Origin: CAVVGZ01 sp963747965
GTDB taxonomy: Bacteria; Chloroflexota; Anaerolineae; Anaerolineales; Anaerolineaceae
DNA length: 64,000 nucleotides
Assembly (NCBI GenBank): GCA_963747965.1
Contig: CAVVGZ010000005.1
Location: forward strand, 186,001 to 250,000
Direction of reading: 5' to 3'
Shown: positions 25,901-35,957 of the stretch, in pieces
How positions within the stretch are numbered: position 1 is the stretch's first letter
How the letters are laid out: each line of letters begins with the position of its first letter
Position numbers and translations under genes: made by a program
The notes under the pieces: model-generated
What the model saw: only the letters and a program-made list of their open reading frames with translations
What the model was told of the DNA's origin: nothing
Databases searched by the model: none

Positions 25901-27461
25901 ATGGAACCTATCCTTGAATTATGCGGGATCACCAAGCGTTTCCCCGGTGTACTGGCAAATGATCATATTGATTTATCCCTCTATCAGGGGGAAATATCTG
26001 GCACTGCTGGGAGAAAATGGCGCTGGAAAAACCACCCTGATGAACATTCTTTACGGACTTTACCAGCCGGATGAAGGGGAAATTCATGTGCGCGGAAAGG
26101 TAACCGAGTGCAGTTCCCCAACAGATGCCATTAGGGCTGGGATTGGGATGGTGCACCAGCACTTCATGTTAATCCCGGTATTTACAGTGACAGAAAACGT
26201 TATGCTTGGGGAAGAGACGACTAAAACCGGTGGATTCCTTGACCGCCCGAAAGCTGCCGCACGCATCCTGGAAATCTCCGAAAAATTCGGATTGGCTGTG
26301 GATCCCGATTCATTGGTCAGTGATTTGCCGGTTGGAGTGCAGCAAAGGGTGGAGATCATAAAATTACTTTACCGCAATGCCGATATCCTGATCTTTGATG
26401 AACCAACAGCAGTGCTGACCCCCCAGGAAGCGGATGAACTATTCAAAATCATGCGTTCTTTGACCTCTCAGGGGAAATCGATCATATTTATCACTCACAA
26501 ATTAAGAGAGGTTTTAGACGTGGCTGACCGGATCATGGTCATCCGCCGCGGCGCCGTGGTAGGTTCTACCACCCCATCAGAGGCAGATAGGAACAAACTG
26601 GCAGCAATGATGGTTGGCCGGGAAGTTGATCTGGACGTGGAAAAGAAACCGGTCGAAATTGGTGAAATTATCCTGGAGGTTGAAGATCTTGTAGTAAGTG
26701 ATGAACACCACCAGATCAATGTGGACGGGGTTTCTTTTAATGTACGCGCAGGTGAGATCGTTGGGGTTGCAGGGGTCCAGGGAAATGGTCAGACGGAATT
26801 GGTCAGGGCAATTACTGGATTATGCGAACCCGTTTCAGGCAGGCTTACATTATTAGGTGAGGATGTCACGCATGCAAATCCGCGCCGCATCACGGAGTTG
26901 GGAACTGCACATATTCCAGAAGACCGCCAGAAAGACGGCCTGGTTCTGCCATTTCCGGTTTCAGATAACCTCATCTTGAATACCTATTATTTGCCACCTG
27001 CCGCCCGGGGAGTCATAATGCAGGAAAATTATATTATCGACAATGCTAACCGGATGGTACAGGAATTTGATATCCGCACGCCCAGTATCTATACGAGTGT
27101 CGGTTCACTATCCGGTGGGAATCAGCAAAAGGTAATTGTTGCAAGGGAATTATCCCGACCGATTCGTTTGCTGGTTGCTTCACAGCCTACGCGTGGTCTC
27201 GATGTGGGATCCATAGAATACATCCATAATGAAATTATTCAGCGCCGGGAAGGGGGATGTGCTGTTTTACTGGTATCTTCCGAGCTGGATGAGATCATGG
27301 AATTATCAGACCGCATCGCCGTGATGTATCGCGGCAAAATTGTAGCATTGCTCCAGGCAGATGAAGTGACTAAGGAGTATATTGGTTTACTCATGGCGGG
27401 TATCCCCCCGGAAAAACTGGAAAAACCTATCGTTTTGGACAGAATCCAAAAAACTTTGTAG
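25901..27461 (+). CDS. BMP-type ABC transporter ATPase (double domain), one frameshift
   Basis: The start ATG at 25901 follows GGAG at 25891-25894 and encodes MEPILELCGITKRFPGVLANDHIDLSLYQGEI. The frame must then shift at about 25990-26005 to continue LALLGENGAGKTTLMNILYG through the stop at 27461. The join gives one ~519-residue protein with two ABC domains: Walker A GENGAGKTT, Walker B ILIFDEPTAVLTP, then a second domain with GVQGNGQTELVRAITG and the signature LSGGNQQKV. Such fused ATPases serve sugar and BMP-type (nucleoside) importers. The frameshift is an extra base relative to the family reading and is probably a sequence error. Confidence 0.88.
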
Positions 27462-27479
27462 TTCAGGAGGATTGGGCCC

Positions 27480-28748
27480 TTGGACGAAAACGCGAAAAAA
27501 CCGGATGCAGGCAAGGTATTTCTGGAGGAATCAGCAGCTGCCGATGCGCGTAAGCGTGGAAGGCAGAAACAGTTAAACCAATCCATTCTGATACCTGCCC
27601 TTGCGGTATTCAGCGGGTTGGTGATCGGCGCTTTCATCATCATTTTTACTTCTGAAGAAGTATATGCGGGATTTTCACAATCGATTGGCGCCGGTTTGGC
27701 TGCATCCTGGAAAACAGTGACAACTGCCTATGGTGCCCTTTTCGAAGGCTCATTTGGAAGCCCTGTCCGGATGGTCAATGCAGTCCTATATGGGGATGCC
27801 CTGGAGATCAGGCGGGCTTTTAACCCCTTTCTTGAGAGCCTGGTGGTATCCACCACCTATATTTTTGCCGGCCTGGCGGTGGCGCTTGGATTCCGGGTTG
27901 GATTATTCAATATTGGAGTAGAAGGTCAATTATTTATCGGGGCAGCAGCGGCAACCTTTGTTGGCTATTCTCTTAAAGGATTGCCGCCTTTCATACACAT
28001 GCCCCTGGCATTTCTGGCTGGAGGAGTGGGCGGGGCGGCCTGGGGATTTATCCCGGGATGGTTGAAGGCAAAAACCGGCGGCCATGAGGTGATCAATACC
28101 ATCATGATGAACTGGATTGCTTTCCGTTTTACGGATTGGCTGCTTTCGGGTCCCATGCAGCGCGCGGATTCGGGGGGGATGCCGATAAGTCCCTGGATAT
28201 TAGACAGTGCCAGGATCCCGCAATTTTTCCCTGCCCCTATCCGCTTCCATCTTGGTTTTTTTATTGCATTATTAATGGCTTACCTGGTTTACTGGTTGTT
28301 GTTTAAATCCACCTGGGGTTTCAATATGCGAACAGTTGGCGCCAATCCAAATGCTGCCCGATATTCCGGGATGAATATTTTCCGTGCCACAGTAATCGGC
28401 ATGTCCTTATCGGGGGCGCTGGCAGGCATGGCAGGATCAAACCAGGTTTTAGCCATTTCAAGAAATATGGCGATGGGTCTTTCCTCCGGATATGGTTATG
28501 ACAGCATCGCCCTGGCGCTTTTGGGGAAAAGCCATCCTCTCGGAGTGGTCCTTGCGGCACTTTTATTTGGCACGCTGCGCAACGGCGCTACCAACATGAT
28601 GGTCGTTACCGGGATTCCGATTGATATCATCTCAATTATTCAGGCGATTATTCTGATCCTTATCGCTGCTCCAGCGATTATCCGCACGGTTTACCGGGTG
28701 AAACCACCCAGGGAAGCGGATGTTGTCTTTACCCAGGGTTGGAAGTGA
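27480..28748 (+). CDS. ABC transporter permease (BMP-type), first subunit
   Basis: This 422-residue permease of the BPD_transp_2 kind has about eight to ten membrane segments and the conserved VGLFNIGVEGQLFIGAAAA and GGHEVINTIMMNWIAFRF segments found in YufP/NupP-type nucleoside permeases. The start is a TTG at 27480 after AGGAGG at 27465-27470. It is followed closely by the second permease gene. Confidence 0.92.
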   Translation: MDENAKKPDAGKVFLEESAAADARKRGRQKQLNQSILIPALAVFSGLVIGAFIIIFTSEEVYAGFSQSIGAGLAASWKTVTTAYGALFEGSFGSPVRMVNAVLYGDALEIRRAFNPFLESLVVSTTYIFAGLAVALGFRVGLFNIGVEGQLFIGAAAATFVGYSLKGLPPFIHMPLAFLAGGVGGAAWGFIPGWLKAKTGGHEVINTIMMNWIAFRFTDWLLSGPMQRADSGGMPISPWILDSARIPQFFPAPIRFHLGFFIALLMAYLVYWLLFKSTWGFNMRTVGANPNAARYSGMNIFRATVIGMSLSGALAGMAGSNQVLAISRNMAMGLSSGYGYDSIALALLGKSHPLGVVLAALLFGTLRNGATNMMVVTGIPIDIISIIQAIILILIAAPAIIRTVYRVKPPREADVVFTQGWK

Positions 28749-28756
28749 GGCAGACA

Positions 28757-30027
28757 ATGGCAACTACAACAATGACCCGAAGATTTGAAACTGGAATCAC
28801 CCCGCCGGCAGAGGATCATGGGTGTGGCTTTTCTAATATTTGGTTTCCTCATTTTCTGGGTGTTTGCCCGGCCGATGAATTCAGATCTGGTAACCACTTT
28901 CGTGATGACCCCCGGTGGTTTAGACAGTGGTTACATGGGAGACTGGATTCTCCCGGCACAATTCACACTATATTTTCTCTCCATTATCACCATCCTGCTT
29001 GGGATTTATCAATTCGTTGTGGGATTTGGTAAGTATACGAACCTGGTGCTAGGGTTGGTAGCATTAATGTTTATTTTCAGTTTTCTTGTGTTTTCTGCTG
29101 CCGGTAAAAGCCTGAACCTGGGGGGAATGCTGAGTAATATGATCCTTTTATCCGTGCCGATCACATTGGGAGCATTTTCCGGGATCCTCAGTGAAAGAGC
29201 CGGGGTGATTAATATTGCCATTGAAGGTATGATGCTATCCGGGGCGATGGTTGGTTCGCTGGTTGGTTCGCTAACCTTTAACCCGTGGGCGGGATCTGGT
29301 TGCAGCAGTTATTTCCGGGGCAGTACTGGCCTGGGTTCATGGGGTTGTTTCCATAAAATACAAAGTCAACCAGATAATATCCGGTACAGTAATTAACATT
29401 TTTGCAACTGGAGCTACTTCCTATATTTCCGCCAAATTTCTGCAGGAGTACAGCCACCTGAATAATACCCCCACATTTGGGCGGGCTCCCATTCCCATGC
29501 TTGCTGATATTCCCCTGATTGGACCAACCTTTTTTAATACCAATTTCTTTGTTTACGCCATGTTTATTTTTCTGATTATAATTCAGGTGGTTTTATTCTC
29601 AACCCGCTGGGGACTTCGCCTGCGATCGGTCGGTGAACATCCCAAGGCCGCCGATACCCTGGGTATTGATGTATTCCGTACCCGCTATGTTGCTGTTATC
29701 CTCGGGGGGATGATGGCTGGTTTCGCCGGTGCTTATTTTACGGTTGGTTCAGTCGGGCGTTTTGACGAGATGATGACTGCAGGCAAAGGTTTTATCGGTT
29801 TGGCAGCCATGATATTCGGAAACTGGATGCCCATTGGGGCATTCGGGGCAGGATTACTGTTCGGATTAGCGGATACAATTGGTTCGAAATTGTCTATCCT
29901 GGGGAGTGACATTCCGCCGCAATTTATGGCAATGCTTCCTTATATAACTACCATGATTGTCCTGGCAGGTGTTATCGGCCGTGGACAGCCACCAGCTGCT
30001 GATGGAGTACCTTACGAGAAAGAATAA
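28757..30027 (+). CDS. ABC transporter permease (BMP-type), second subunit, two frameshifts
   Basis: The ATG at 28757 opens MATTTMTRR, and a single extra base in TTT near 28785 moves the frame to LKLESPRRQRIMGVAFLIFG. A second shift near 29295 moves it from FNPWAG to AAVISGAVLAWVHGVV...NQIISGTVINIFATG, ending at 30027. The rebuilt ~423-residue protein has the SERAGVINIAIEGMML segment and GVDVFRTR-like region of YufQ/NupQ permeases. No other stops occur, so sequence errors are likelier than decay. It completes the importer of the three preceding genes. Confidence 0.85.
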
Positions 30028-30051
30028 GGACTTTTATGCTTATCAACCCGG

Positions 30052-30085
30052 ATTGGATGCGGAATTTACCGCATCCAATTTTTTT
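30052..30085 (+). terminator. Terminator of the ABC importer genes
   Basis: An 11-bp perfect stem (30052-30062 with 30069-30079, loop AATTTA) is followed by a run of T to 30085. Confidence 0.93.
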
Positions 30086-30333
30086 AAATTTTCACAGGAA
30101 TGCAAGATTGATGGAGCAGGTAAGCAGGTACCAGAGATTGGAAATAAGTGATAACATACATAAGTTAAATTGATTCTTCGACAACAATTGAATCATGGTA
30201 TTGCGAACAATATCCAATAATTATTAATTGGATTTACAGGTAAATAGTGCTTGAATGATTTCTCATTCCGGTTTATGATTCTGAAATCAAAAAGTTTTTA
30301 TAACCACGTTAATAGATGAGTAAGGAAAAGAAA

Positions 30334-31460
30334 ATGAAAAAAACACCTGCTGTACTAACCCTTTTGTTAGTTGCTGTGTTATTGACTGCCGGATGTGCAA
30401 CCCCTACCGAGACTGCTGTTCCGGCCAGCACCCAGGACGTTGAGGCAGTTATTGAGTCCTATACCGAAAAGACCGTGGAAGCATTGGATGACCGTGTCTC
30501 ATCCCTGGAGAAAACGGTTGAGAGTTTAGCCAATACGGACACACCAACTGCAGAACCTACTGTTTCAACCACCGGCACACCTGTTGCTGCTGGCGGAGGT
30601 ACCAATCCGGGTGACTGCCTCAGGGCAGAATTTGTCGCCGATATAACTATCCCCGACGAAACCATCATCCCGCCCGGATCCCCTTCAAGAAGACCTGGGC
30701 GATAAAGAATTCTGGCACCTGCCCCTGGGATGCAACCTACAAATTAAGCTATGTTATGGGAGATTTGATGGGCGCAGAACAATCTGTCCCTCTTCCGGAT
30801 GAATTTGTTGAACCTGGCGAGATGGTACTGGCTTCGGTTAACATGGTGGCTCCAGAGGTAGAAGACCGTTATGAAAACTACTGGAAAATCCAGAACTCGT
30901 GGGGTACCCGTTTTGGTGTAGAACCAGATGATGACCCTCTGACCTTAGTCATCAATGTAGCTCCATCCTACAGTTTTGTTGACAATTTATGCAGCGCCAC
31001 CTGGCATAATGCAGAAAGCTTGCTTTTCTGCCCGGGTAAAGAAAATAATCCGGATGGATCATTCTATGTTTCTAATTCTTTCCAGACCGAACTTGGTAAA
31101 GCAGAAACACAACCAGCCATTCTCATGGCGCCCCAGCAAGTGACCGACGGACAGATCTATGCCAAGTATGCCCCGGTAAAAATCCCTGGTGGCGCACACC
31201 TGGAAACGCGAATAGGCTGTATCTACGGTTATGAGTTCTGTAACTTCGATTTTGTGGTTACTTACACGGTTGAAGGAGGTACTGAAACCACCCTGGTAGA
31301 AATCAATGACTGGAACGACGGCTTTTCACCAGAAGTTGGTGTTAACCTGGGAGACTTGGGTTTAGATGGTAAAACCGTGTCGTTTACCTTTTATGTCAAG
31401 GCTAATGGCGGTCCGGAAGATCTGGTGTTTATGGAGAATCCCCGCTTGCAGGTGCATTAA
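30334..31460 (+). CDS. Lipoprotein with NBR1-type Ig domain, one frameshift
   Basis: Starting at ATG 30334 (AAGGA at 30322-30326), it has a signal peptide with lipobox LLTAGC and a coiled-coil-like acidic region (EKTVEALDDRVSSLEKTVESL). A domain follows: CLRAEFVADITIPDETIIPPGS, then after a one-base shift near 30680, FKKTWAIKNSGTCPWDATYKL. That is the NBR1-like Ig domain seen in many Chloroflexota surface proteins. A second beta domain has YSFVDNLCSATWHN and paired cysteines. The downstream gene is its paralogue. It is extracytoplasmic; its ligand is unknown. Confidence 0.8.
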
Positions 31461-31487
31461 TAACCTCTGATCAATCAGGAGATAGGA

Positions 31488-32613
31488 TTGCGACCCTGGC
31501 TGATTGGAATCCTCTGGATCGGATTAATTACAGGGATCAGTGCCTGTAATTTTCCGGATCCATCCAGGGCTGCCGAGGGGCTGTCGTTAACCATCACGCC
31601 ATCGGTAAAAATAGTCAATTCTTTAGAAACACAGGTGGCTCTGGCATTCACACCAACACCAGAGCCACGTTCCTATCTCCCTATACCACCAACGGTGACA
31701 CTTTCACCTGAAATGGCTGGATTGACAATACCCAAAATTGCGAATGTGCCATGCAACCGGGCTGCCTTTATCAGCGATATAACCATTCCGGACGGAGTGG
31801 AAATCCCGCCGGGCTCAATATTTACCAAAATTTGGGAAATTCAGAATAACGGCAGCTGCACGTGGGATAAAACCTATTCAGTTGCTTTTACCGGCGAGGG
31901 ATCATCCCTGGGCGCAGACATCCCGGCTCCGATCCTGGCGGACGGAAAGGTTGAACCGGGGGAAACAGTGCGAATCTCCTATGAACTTACCGCTCCAGAT
32001 CAATTTGGCATGTATAACAGCGACTGGAAATTACTGGATGGGAATGGCGATCTATTTGGTATCGGTGAGGACGGAGACGAGGCTTTCTGGCTGGAAATTG
32101 AGGTGGCAGACCGCTACAGCTTTGCAGATAACCTTTGCAGTGCCAGTTGGCATAACAGTTCTGCTGATTTAATCTGTCCGATGGAGAAGAATAGTGAACA
32201 AGGATACGCAATTAATGCCAGCCAGGCGGAATCGATTGTCCTGGAAAACCAGGCGGAAAAAACCCTCCTGCTTGTCCCGGAAGGTGTAACCGGGAGGGGT
32301 GATCACCGGGGTGTATGAAGCCATCCTTGTCCCGGAAAGGGCGCATTTTCAAACGAAACTCGGCTGCCTGGAGGAAGGTAGTCCTTGTTCGGCGGTTTTT
32401 GCTCTGGGGTACAGACTGGAAGACGGATATGAGGCGGTCCTGGGGACCTGGCCGGTAATGAATGAAGGCAAAATAACTTCGATTGACCTTGATCTGGCAC
32501 CTTTTAGCCTGCCCGGCAGCCAGGTGGAATTTATCCTGTCAGTTACCTCGCAGGGAGATTCCGGAGGTGACCTGGTGTACCTTTCTGATCCGCAGATATT
32601 CGCAACCCCATAG
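31488..32613 (+). CDS. Lipoprotein with NBR1-type Ig domain (paralogue), one frameshift
   Basis: A TTG start at 31488 follows AGGAGATAGGA. The N-terminus has a signal peptide with lipobox-like TGISAC, then a Thr/Pro linker. The Ig domain reads CNRAAFISDITIPDGVEIPPGS...FTKIWEIQNNGSCTWDKTY and is followed by YSFADNLCSASWHN, the same two-domain order as in the preceding gene. A frameshift near 32295 connects PEGVTG to ITGVYEAILVPERAHFQTKLGC. The tandem copies are separated by 27 bp and may be an operon. Their position next to importer genes gives no firm role. Confidence 0.8.
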
Positions 32614-32710
32614 CGGGAATGCGGCCTTTTCATCCTTATAATATACATGCTTGGATATACAATTAAACATAAATATTATCCCGATTTGTCGGAATTACGG
32701 AGGCTTTGAG

Positions 32711-33643
32711 ATGATCATTACTGTAACCCCCAATACCGCCCTGGACCGGGTGATCTTCATTAATAAATTCGACCGCGGCAATCCCGTCCGTACCACTCGC
32801 TGGAAGGACAGCCTGGGCGGAAAGGGGCTGGACAGTTCGGTCGCACTCAGCGGACTGGAGGTGCCAAATATAGCCATGGGTTTCCTGGCCGGTAATATTG
32901 GAAGGGATATTGTGCGCATCATGGAAGCATACGGATTCAACCATGATATGGTTTGGATCAACGGCGAGAGCCGGTTGTCCCACGTGATCGTTGAAACCGA
33001 AGAGTATGCCCATACCACCATCCTGCTGGGCAATAACATCATCCTGCCAAGCCAATACCAGGAGTTTTTCCAGCGCTTTAAAGCCAACTTGCCCCATGCT
33101 GATTATGTGATCACCGGCGGCTCACTGCCAACCGGCTTTCCGGAAGATTTTTACCTGGAATTGACGGAAGCTACCCATGCAGGCGGAAAAGCCATCCTGA
33201 TCGATTCCAGGCAGGATCCTCTCCTGCGGGCGCTTCCCGCCAAACCTGATATTATCAAAATGAACAACGACGAGTTTTCCCTGACTTTTAACCTGGCATC
33301 CAGCTCCGTGATGGAGATTGCTGTTTCTGGACGGAAGGTGCTGGAAGAGCACGGCCTGGCTGCCTTCGTTGTAACCTGCGGGAAGGAAGGTATCCTGGCA
33401 ATTTTGAAGGAGCATACCTACCAGGCGATTGCTCCAAGGCAGCAGGCTGTGAATGCTGCTGGAGCGGGGGATTCCGTCTCTGCATCACTGGCGTGGCGCC
33501 TTTCATTGGGTGACCCTTGGAAAAATGCACTTCTTTGGGCGGCGGCGACTTCGGCTGCATCTGTGCTGACCGAAGGAACAGCGGAGGTGCGCATGGAGGA
33601 CGTGCAGCGACTGCTGCCGGAGTGCGTGGTGAAAGAACTATGA
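32711..33643 (+). CDS. 1-phosphofructokinase-family (PfkB) sugar-phosphate kinase
   Basis: This 310-residue PfkB/ribokinase-superfamily kinase of the FruK/LacC branch starts MIITVTPNTALDRVIFI and has the glycine signature SLGGKGLDSSVAL and the catalytic motif VNAAGAGDSVSASLAW with its Asp base. FruK phosphorylates fructose-1-phosphate and LacC phosphorylates tagatose-6-phosphate; I cannot separate these. The ATG at 32711 is selected because GGAGG lies 7 bp upstream, so a longer reading from 32651 is unlikely. The first glycine motif lacks the usual Asn (GGKGxN). Confidence 0.85.
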   Translation: MIITVTPNTALDRVIFINKFDRGNPVRTTRWKDSLGGKGLDSSVALSGLEVPNIAMGFLAGNIGRDIVRIMEAYGFNHDMVWINGESRLSHVIVETEEYAHTTILLGNNIILPSQYQEFFQRFKANLPHADYVITGGSLPTGFPEDFYLELTEATHAGGKAILIDSRQDPLLRALPAKPDIIKMNNDEFSLTFNLASSSVMEIAVSGRKVLEEHGLAAFVVTCGKEGILAILKEHTYQAIAPRQQAVNAAGAGDSVSASLAWRLSLGDPWKNALLWAAATSAASVLTEGTAEVRMEDVQRLLPECVVKEL

Positions 33644-33666
33644 AGTTTGCGGTATAATATGCGCAC

Positions 33667-33739
33667 GCCCTCGTAGCTCAATGGATAGAGTGCCTGACTT
33701 CGAATCAGTAGGTTGGGGGTTCGAATCCCTCCGGGGGCG
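33667..33739 (+). tRNA. tRNA-Arg (TCG); integration target
   Basis: Acceptor GCCCTCG pairs with CGGGGGC, the anticodon arm is CCTGA-CTTCGAA-TCAGT with anticodon TCG, and the T-arm is GGGGG-TTCGAAT-CCCTC. CCA is not encoded. TATAAT at 33653-33658 is its probable -10 box. From position 33693 the 3' part is duplicated at 39820-39867, so the gene's 3' end is supplied by an integrated element. Confidence 0.94.
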
Positions 33740-33740
33740 C
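33693..33740 (+). repeat. attL: 48-bp direct repeat in tRNA-Arg
   Basis: This is the left copy of the direct repeat, covering the anticodon arm, variable loop, T-arm and 3' acceptor strand of tRNA-Arg. It is identical over 48 bp to 39820-39867; the bases before and after differ, which sets the boundaries. Confidence 0.9.
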
Positions 33741-33760
33741 AAATGTGGGAAAAACCCACA

Positions 33761-33809
33761 AAAAAACACCTTCTCACCCTGTATATGGGGGTATAGAAAG
33801 GTGTTTTTT
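33761..33809. terminator. 12-bp inverted repeat between tRNA-Arg and integrase
   Basis: AAAAAACACCTT (33761-33772) and AAGGTGTTTTTT (33798-33809) form a perfect 12-bp stem with a 25-nt loop, ending in six T. It can end the tRNA transcript. It may also be part of the attP arm region. The integrase ATG follows 2 bp later. Confidence 0.6.
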
Positions 33810-33810
33810 A

Positions 33811-34724
33811 ATGCCTCAAAAACGGATAGAACTACTGACTTTTACCCTATATTTGTTAACATTTGTAGATGTTATAGAGAGTTTTATTACTGAGCGAAAA
33901 TCCAGGCGATTATCAAAGAGAACAATTGAATATTATCAATTGGAATTGGGACAATTCAAATCATGGTTGAGTGATAACGGTTATCCCGATATTGAGAGCA
34001 TTACCCCGGATGCAATTAGGAGCTATTTGCTCAGTATGGAAAACAGGCGTAATGCTGGGGGGATTCATGCTTCATACCGAGCAATAAAGGCTATCCTCAA
34101 TTGGTATGATACTGAGTATGAACCAGAGGGATGGAAAAACCCGATTAAGAAGTGGAGTGCCCCAGGCCAAAGGGGGAACCATTGCCAGGGGTACCAATCT
34201 CAGATGTTGAAAAGATGGTGCAGGAATGTAAGCTCTTGAGAGATAAGGCTATTTTATATTGTTTGGTTGATTGTGGTTGCAGAGCTCAGGAGTTTACCAA
34301 TCTAAATATCAATGATGTTGATTTGATTCAGGGAATAATCAGGGTTAGAAACGGAAAAGGGGGAAAATCCCGCACAACCTACCTGGGGAACAAATCAAGG
34401 AAGTTATTAAGGCAGTATCTAAATCAGAGGGATGATAAAAACAATGCTCTTTGGCTCAATGAGGATGGGGATAGATTGAGATTTGAGGGATTGAGGCAAA
34501 TACTTATTAGACGTGCTAAGGATGCAAATGTACCTATACCCGGCCCACATGATTTTAGAAGGTGTTGCGGTAAAGAGCTCCATAAAAACCATGTGGATAT
34601 TTTGACAATATCCCGAATATTGGGGCATTCCAGTTTGGAGGTTACAAAAAGATATATTGCATTGGATGATACGGATATTCTAGATGCATACCGTCGGGGC
34701 TCCCCGGTGGATAATGGAAAATAA
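33811..34724 (+). CDS. Tyrosine recombinase/integrase, one frameshift
   Basis: An N-terminal SAM-like core-binding domain (SKRTIEYYQLELGQFKSWL, residues ~35-110) and a C-terminal catalytic domain are in different frames, joined near 34155. Catalytic residues are complete: Arg in CGCRAQEF, the beta-hairpin Lys region in RNGKGGKSRTTY, HDFRR (HxxR), GHSSLEVTKRY with His and the Tyr nucleophile. The ATG at 33811 is only one option for the start; the first ~20 residues look unlike the family. Its position inside attL fits an integrase acting on tRNA-Arg. With the shift corrected it would be about 304 residues. Confidence 0.85.
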
Positions 34725-34994
34725 AAATACTTTGGAGGAACAATGAATAAACAGGTTTTATTATGGCAGTTAAATACGGGACTCTTGAGCTGAAAGGCGG
34801 GGAGGTAAACCTAATCGGAAGCGGGATACCTGGGACAAGTTGGTATTAAATGAGGATGTAATCAAGCAGATGGAGAAAGGGCAAAAGAAATTAAGAAGCT
34901 GATTAAAACGAAAGGATGAAACCGGGAAATATTGAGGAACTCTATACCTTGATAGATAAAAATCTATAAACAATTTTAGAAACGAGAGGGAAAA

Positions 34995-35213
34995 ATGGAA
35001 ACACAGAAAATTTGTTCATATAAACTTACCTTCCCAGATGGACAATCAATAAATGTTTCATTAGTAAAAACAAATATCTATTAGGGTATAACCCTCAATG
35101 ACTCAAAGCGGGTTTACTATAAAGAGGATTTTGAAAGGTTATCAAAGAGTGATACCCAGAATACTGAGCATACTCTTCTCCACGTGATAATGATGGTATT
35201 GCTCAGTATATGA
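34995..35213 (+). pseudogene. Small element gene with an in-frame stop
   Basis: From ATG 34995 (AGAGGG 5 bp upstream), the frame reads METQKICSYKLTFPDGQSINV...TNIY, meets TAG at 35082, then continues ITLNDSKRVYYKEDFERLSKSDTQ to a stop at 35213. The two halves look like one ~72-residue protein with a beta-rich start. I do not recognise the family. The interval 34725-34994 holds only very short readings. Confidence 0.4.
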
Positions 35214-35418
35214 AAGGAGATGAGAAAACTTAAAATTTATATTCATTCCTTGAATTTTAGAAGTTACCGTAGACTATATAAGAACAGCTTAGAACAAACA
35301 ACGGGTATTTTGCCTTTCCCGGGGCAAATATCCCGCATAGGGATTGTACAATTTACCGCGTACTCAAAAACCTAATGGTGGATGGTATGTGTTTTCTATT
35401 TACCAGGAGGATTATCAA

Positions 35419-35579
35419 ATGAGAAAAGCTAAAGTGATGAGTTTTCGAGTTGCAGAGAATGAGAGAACCGAAATTAAGATTTGGCCAAAACAAACAACCT
35501 CAGCGTGAGTGAATTTATCCGACTGCTGATAACAAAATCATCCCAGAACGACAGGCCAAAACCAACCATATCCAATTAA
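35419..35579 (+). CDS. Ribbon-helix-helix (CopG/Arc-like) protein, one frameshift
   Basis: After AGGAGG (35405-35410), ATG 35419 gives MRKAKVMSFRVAENERTEIK; one missing base near 35480 then joins DLAKTNNLSVSEFIRLLI. The ~53-residue product fits a ribbon-helix-helix DNA-binding protein (beta strand MSFRVAENE, two helices), as found in plasmid copy or mobilisation control. A G/C-rich inverted repeat (CCCGCC/GGCGGG, 35590-35610) follows directly. 35214-35418 holds no clear gene. Confidence 0.6.
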
Positions 35580-35783
35580 GAAACCAAAACCCGCCATTCT
35601 GGGAGGCGGGCTGGGGGACTGAGGGAAACGGAGTTATAGGAGGCTCCATCTAATGAATAGTATAACGCATTCCGACGATATCATGTCAAATTCTATATCA
35701 AGCTGGGTATATCAATTTCACGAGAATTGATGACCTGATCTAACATTAACGGCAAACCATTCGATAAATTTGAAAGGGCTACA

Positions 35784-35957
35784 ATGCGCGTCAAAATTCG
35801 GCATATGGTAGATACCGAAATCAATCCAGGTGCATTGAATGATGTGATCACCTGTATTGCAAATGGGGAAATTGATATCTCAAATATCAAACCCAGGCTT
35901 GATTGTTTGGTGGAAGGAAACCAAAATGAGTACATTTGTTCTCCCAACCCTTCCTAA
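35784..35957 (+). CDS. Short hypothetical ORF before the primase
   Basis: This 57-residue reading starts MRVKIRHMVDTEINPGALNDVITC, with AAGGG at 35774-35778 as ribosome-binding site, and overlaps the primase start at 35926. No family is recognised. The frame is open upstream to about 35750, so it may be the tail of a broken longer gene. Confidence 0.35.
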   Translation: MRVKIRHMVDTEINPGALNDVITCIANGEIDISNIKPRLDCLVEGNQNEYICSPNPS

